Assembly: GCA_965275905.1 (NCBI GenBank)
Contig: CBDHYJ010000080.1
Location: forward strand, 1-64,000
Source of the DNA: CBDAQD01 sp965275905
Lineage (GTDB): Bacteria; Pseudomonadota; Alphaproteobacteria; Rhizobiales; JAJFHC01
Length of the DNA: 64,000 bases
Reading direction: 5' to 3'
The position numbers and the translations under genes are program-made. This document shows, piece by piece, positions 62,355 to 64,000 of this stretch (positions are counted from its first letter, which is position 1; every line of letters starts with the position of its first letter). A model generated the notes under the pieces. It had not been told where the DNA came from. It made no database searches and saw only the letters and a program-made list of their open reading frames with translations.

Positions 62355-63149
62355 GTGAATGCGGAACCGACACACGAGCATCACAAACGCAGCATCGCTG
62401 CCGCATGGGCGGTGCATATTTTCACCGCGTCCGGCGTCGTGCTGGGGTTTCTGGCACTTGTCGCGATTCTTGAGGGCGACAAGATCGCGGCCTTCATGTG
62501 GCTTGGCCTCGCCCTGTTTGTGGATGCGATCGATGGAACGCTTGCCCGGCGGGTTGGCGTCGAGTCCCTGACGCCCAAATTTGACGGGCGGACCCTCGAC
62601 AATGTGATCGACTATTTCAACTACGTCGTGGTTCCGGCGCTGATGATCTACTGGTTCGGAGTCGTGCCTCCGGGATGGGAAATCGCGACTGCCGCCGGCG
62701 TGATGGCGGTGTCCTGTTACACTTTCGCCAATGTCGATATGAAGACGGCGGATTATTACTTCTCGGGGTTCCCGGCACTGTGGAACCTTGTTGTCCTGTA
62801 CTTTCACGTTCTGCAGACCGATCCATGGCTCAATCTCGCCATTATCGCGGTCCTCGGCGTACTGACATTTATCCCGATCAAGTTCGTCCACCCGCTCCGC
62901 GTCCAGAAGTTCCGGATTGTGACCGTTCCCATGACGGTGCTCTGGGCAGCAACATCCTTGCGCCTGGTCCTGATCCACCCCGATGTGCAGAAGGCCGAGG
63001 AGGCCTCACCCACCATTTTCTGGCTCTGGGTCCTGTCATCGATCTATTTCGCCGGCATCTGCCTCTGGCGCACGTTCACGCAACCAAAGGGCGGCAGCGA
63101 ACCAAAGGTGGAAGACGAGACAGAATCGGGATCCCGGGTCGCGGAGTGA
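62355..63149 (+). CDS. pcsA: Phosphatidylcholine synthase
   Basis: 264 residues, about eight membrane helices. It joins choline to CDP-diacylglycerol, the direct route to phosphatidylcholine found in rhizobia and relatives. The CDP-alcohol motif is DG(60-61)-x2-A64-R65-x12-G78-x3-D82-x3-D86; the 12-residue spacing is the mark of bacterial PCS and differs from other members of the family. VKFDGRT-like and FNYVVVPALMIYWFG segments support it. GTG 62355 is the start. Choline would have to be taken up from outside. Confidence 0.93.
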   Translation: MNAEPTHEHHKRSIAAAWAVHIFTASGVVLGFLALVAILEGDKIAAFMWLGLALFVDAIDGTLARRVGVESLTPKFDGRTLDNVIDYFNYVVVPALMIYWFGVVPPGWEIATAAGVMAVSCYTFANVDMKTADYYFSGFPALWNLVVLYFHVLQTDPWLNLAIIAVLGVLTFIPIKFVHPLRVQKFRIVTVPMTVLWAATSLRLVLIHPDVQKAEEASPTIFWLWVLSSIYFAGICLWRTFTQPKGGSEPKVEDETESGSRVAE

Positions 63150-63170
63150 ACGGCCCGTCCGGGGTCTGAA

Positions 63171-63635
63171 TCAGCCGGGCACCGGGATGGTCGCGACATC
63201 CTTGACCGATTCCATGACCACGTAACTGTGGGTCTGGCGCACATGCGGGAGAGCGGAAATGGCCTCTGCATGGATGCGGCGGTATTGCTCGATATTGCGG
63301 GTTCTCACCTTGAGCAGATAGTCGAAGTCGCCGGCAATCATGTGGCACGACTGGATCTCCGGAATCCGCAGGACCGCCCTGTTGAACTCGTTCAGATCGT
63401 CATCTGTGGTACCGCTGAGCACGACCTGAACCACAACAACATGCTCCGCTTCCAGCGCCGCCGGGTCGAGTTCAGCCCGATAGCGGCGGATGATCCCGGA
63501 TTGCTCCAGTTTGCGCACGCGTTCCGAGCATGGCGTCTTGGTCAGGTTGACCCGCTTCGCCAGTTCGACAATGGGGATCCTCGCATTGTCCTGAAGCTCC
63601 CTCAGTATCGCGCGATCAATACGGTCCAATTGCAT
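63171..63635 (-). CDS. putR: Lrp/AsnC-family regulator of proline use (PutR type)
   Basis: 154 residues from ATG 63635; the frame runs on to 63752 but the family start is MQLDRIDRAILRELQ. A helix-turn-helix (VELAKRVNLTKTPCSERVRKLEQSG) precedes the RAM ligand domain (MIAGDFDYLLKVRTRNIEQYRR). Divergent from putA, the arrangement typical of PutR, which activates putA in response to proline. A dyad in the gap may be its site. Confidence 0.88.
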   Translation of the reverse strand: MQLDRIDRAILRELQDNARIPIVELAKRVNLTKTPCSERVRKLEQSGIIRRYRAELDPAALEAEHVVVVQVVLSGTTDDDLNEFNRAVLRIPEIQSCHMIAGDFDYLLKVRTRNIEQYRRIHAEAISALPHVRQTHSYVVMESVKDVATIPVPG

Positions 63636-63666
63636 CTGCGGAGAAATTCCTGATTTTTCACACTGT

Positions 63667-63683
63667 GCAGGCATTTTACCTGC
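63667..63683. promoter_or_regulatory. Candidate PutR/Lrp binding dyad between putR and putA
   Basis: GCAGG (63667-63671) and CCTGC (63679-63683) are inverted around an AT-rich centre. The half-site CCTGC recurs at 63709-63713 within the same gap, as Lrp-type regulators often need several sites. Confidence 0.4.
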
Positions 63684-63767
63684 CAATCGCCAAAAAATGG
63701 AGCCAATTCCTGCCGGACTTCGGTCACTATTCAGGTAGAGAAGCGACACCATCCCGGAGGCCCGAAG

Positions 63768-64000
63768 ATGGATCTGACCGCAGCACGCAACGCTGTCGAC
63801 GCCGCCTACTTTGCCGATGAGTCTATGACGGTTCGCGAGCGTCTGGCCGAAATCCGGCTGGACGGAACCGCACGCGCCCGCATCTGCGACCGGGCCCGGG
63901 AACTTGTCCGGACGCTGCGGTCGGACCCCTCGCCCAATCTCATGGAGAGCTTTCTGGCCGAATACGGCCTTTCAACGGACGAGGGTGTAGCCCTGATGTG
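63768..64000 (+). CDS. putA: Bifunctional proline dehydrogenase / glutamate-semialdehyde dehydrogenase, N-terminal part
   Basis: Only the first 77 codons are inside the window; the gene continues past its right edge. The visible part (AARNAVDAAYFADESMTVRERL, then ARELVRTLRSDPSPNLMESFLAEYGLSTDEGVALM) matches the N-terminal arm of PutA, which precedes the proline dehydrogenase barrel. GGAGG lies 6 bases before ATG. It is divergent from putR. The enzyme turns proline into glutamate; the identity rests on the arm sequence and the putR neighbour. Confidence 0.85.
   Translation, partial: MDLTAARNAVDAAYFADESMTVRERLAEIRLDGTARARICDRARELVRTLRSDPSPNLMESFLAEYGLSTDEGVALM

Overview
The window is about 64 kb of GC-rich chromosome from an alphaproteobacterium, most likely of the Hyphomicrobiales (rhizobial) type. 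The clues are a phosphatidylcholine synthase with the bacterial DG(x)2AR(x)12G(x)3D(x)3D motif, a zinc-binding RpoE-ChrR pair, a glycerol-type ABC transporter with two ATPases and a small membrane protein, a malonyl-CoA decarboxylase, a single-chain pyruvate carboxylase, an alphaproteobacterial ArgE, a DUF1127 protein and a PutR/PutA pair. No tRNA, rRNA, CRISPR array or intact insertion sequence was seen.

Layout. 0-2.8 kb: a sulfotransferase reading frame broken by several one-base shifts, APS kinase (cysC) and two small secreted proteins. 2.8-8.3 kb: an accessory island of lower GC with an HGIGGN-type unknown, a structured intergenic region, a D12-class adenine DNA methyltransferase, and a convergent pair encoding a probable PD-(D/E)XK nuclease and a ParB-like protein. 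8.3-10.9 kb: exbB, two exbD-like genes and tonB. 10.9-16.4 kb: ccdA, a DUF1007-NicO metal transport pair, 3-hydroxybutyrate dehydrogenase with a patatin-like lipase, and a DM13 protein. 16.4-25.7 kb: a putrescine block (oxidoreductase, aminotransferase, GntR regulator, glutamine-synthetase-like ligase, PotFGHI importer). 25.8-32.0 kb: a second AT-richer island made of two translationally coupled genes; one encodes a 1409-residue protein with an Mrr-like nuclease domain at its N terminus and a probable PIN nuclease near its C terminus. 32.2-33.5 kb: malonyl-CoA decarboxylase.

33.7-43.9 kb is one long operon: ABC solute-binding protein, two permeases, a small membrane protein, two ATPases, DhaL, DhaM, HPr, enzyme I, a small DNA-binding protein and DhaK. 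It reads as uptake of a triose or polyol by ABC transport followed by PEP-driven phosphorylation of dihydroxyacetone, with its own dedicated PTS phosphorelay. 43.9-50.6 kb holds a second sulfotransferase, pyruvate carboxylase, an SDR oxidoreductase and ArgE. 50.7-52.9 kb is an ECF sigma factor/ChrR/SDR stress operon with a clear self-type promoter. 53.0-59.4 kb: a frameshifted ureohydrolase, a cysteine-synthase-like enzyme, two LysR regulators, a DUF1127 protein, a TIM-barrel protein and a membrane desaturase. 59.5-64.0 kb: TerC, a soluble tandem-PAS chemoreceptor, phosphatidylcholine synthase, PutR and the start of PutA, which runs off the end.

The two strongest candidates for undescribed systems are the methyltransferase/ParB/nuclease island (4.3-7.6 kb) and the dual-nuclease gene pair (25.8-31.9 kb). 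Both look like horizontally acquired defence loci, but that function is inferred from domain content and context only. The indels at the left edge and in the ureohydrolase all fall at or beside short G or C runs, so sequencing error must be ruled out before calling those genes dead.
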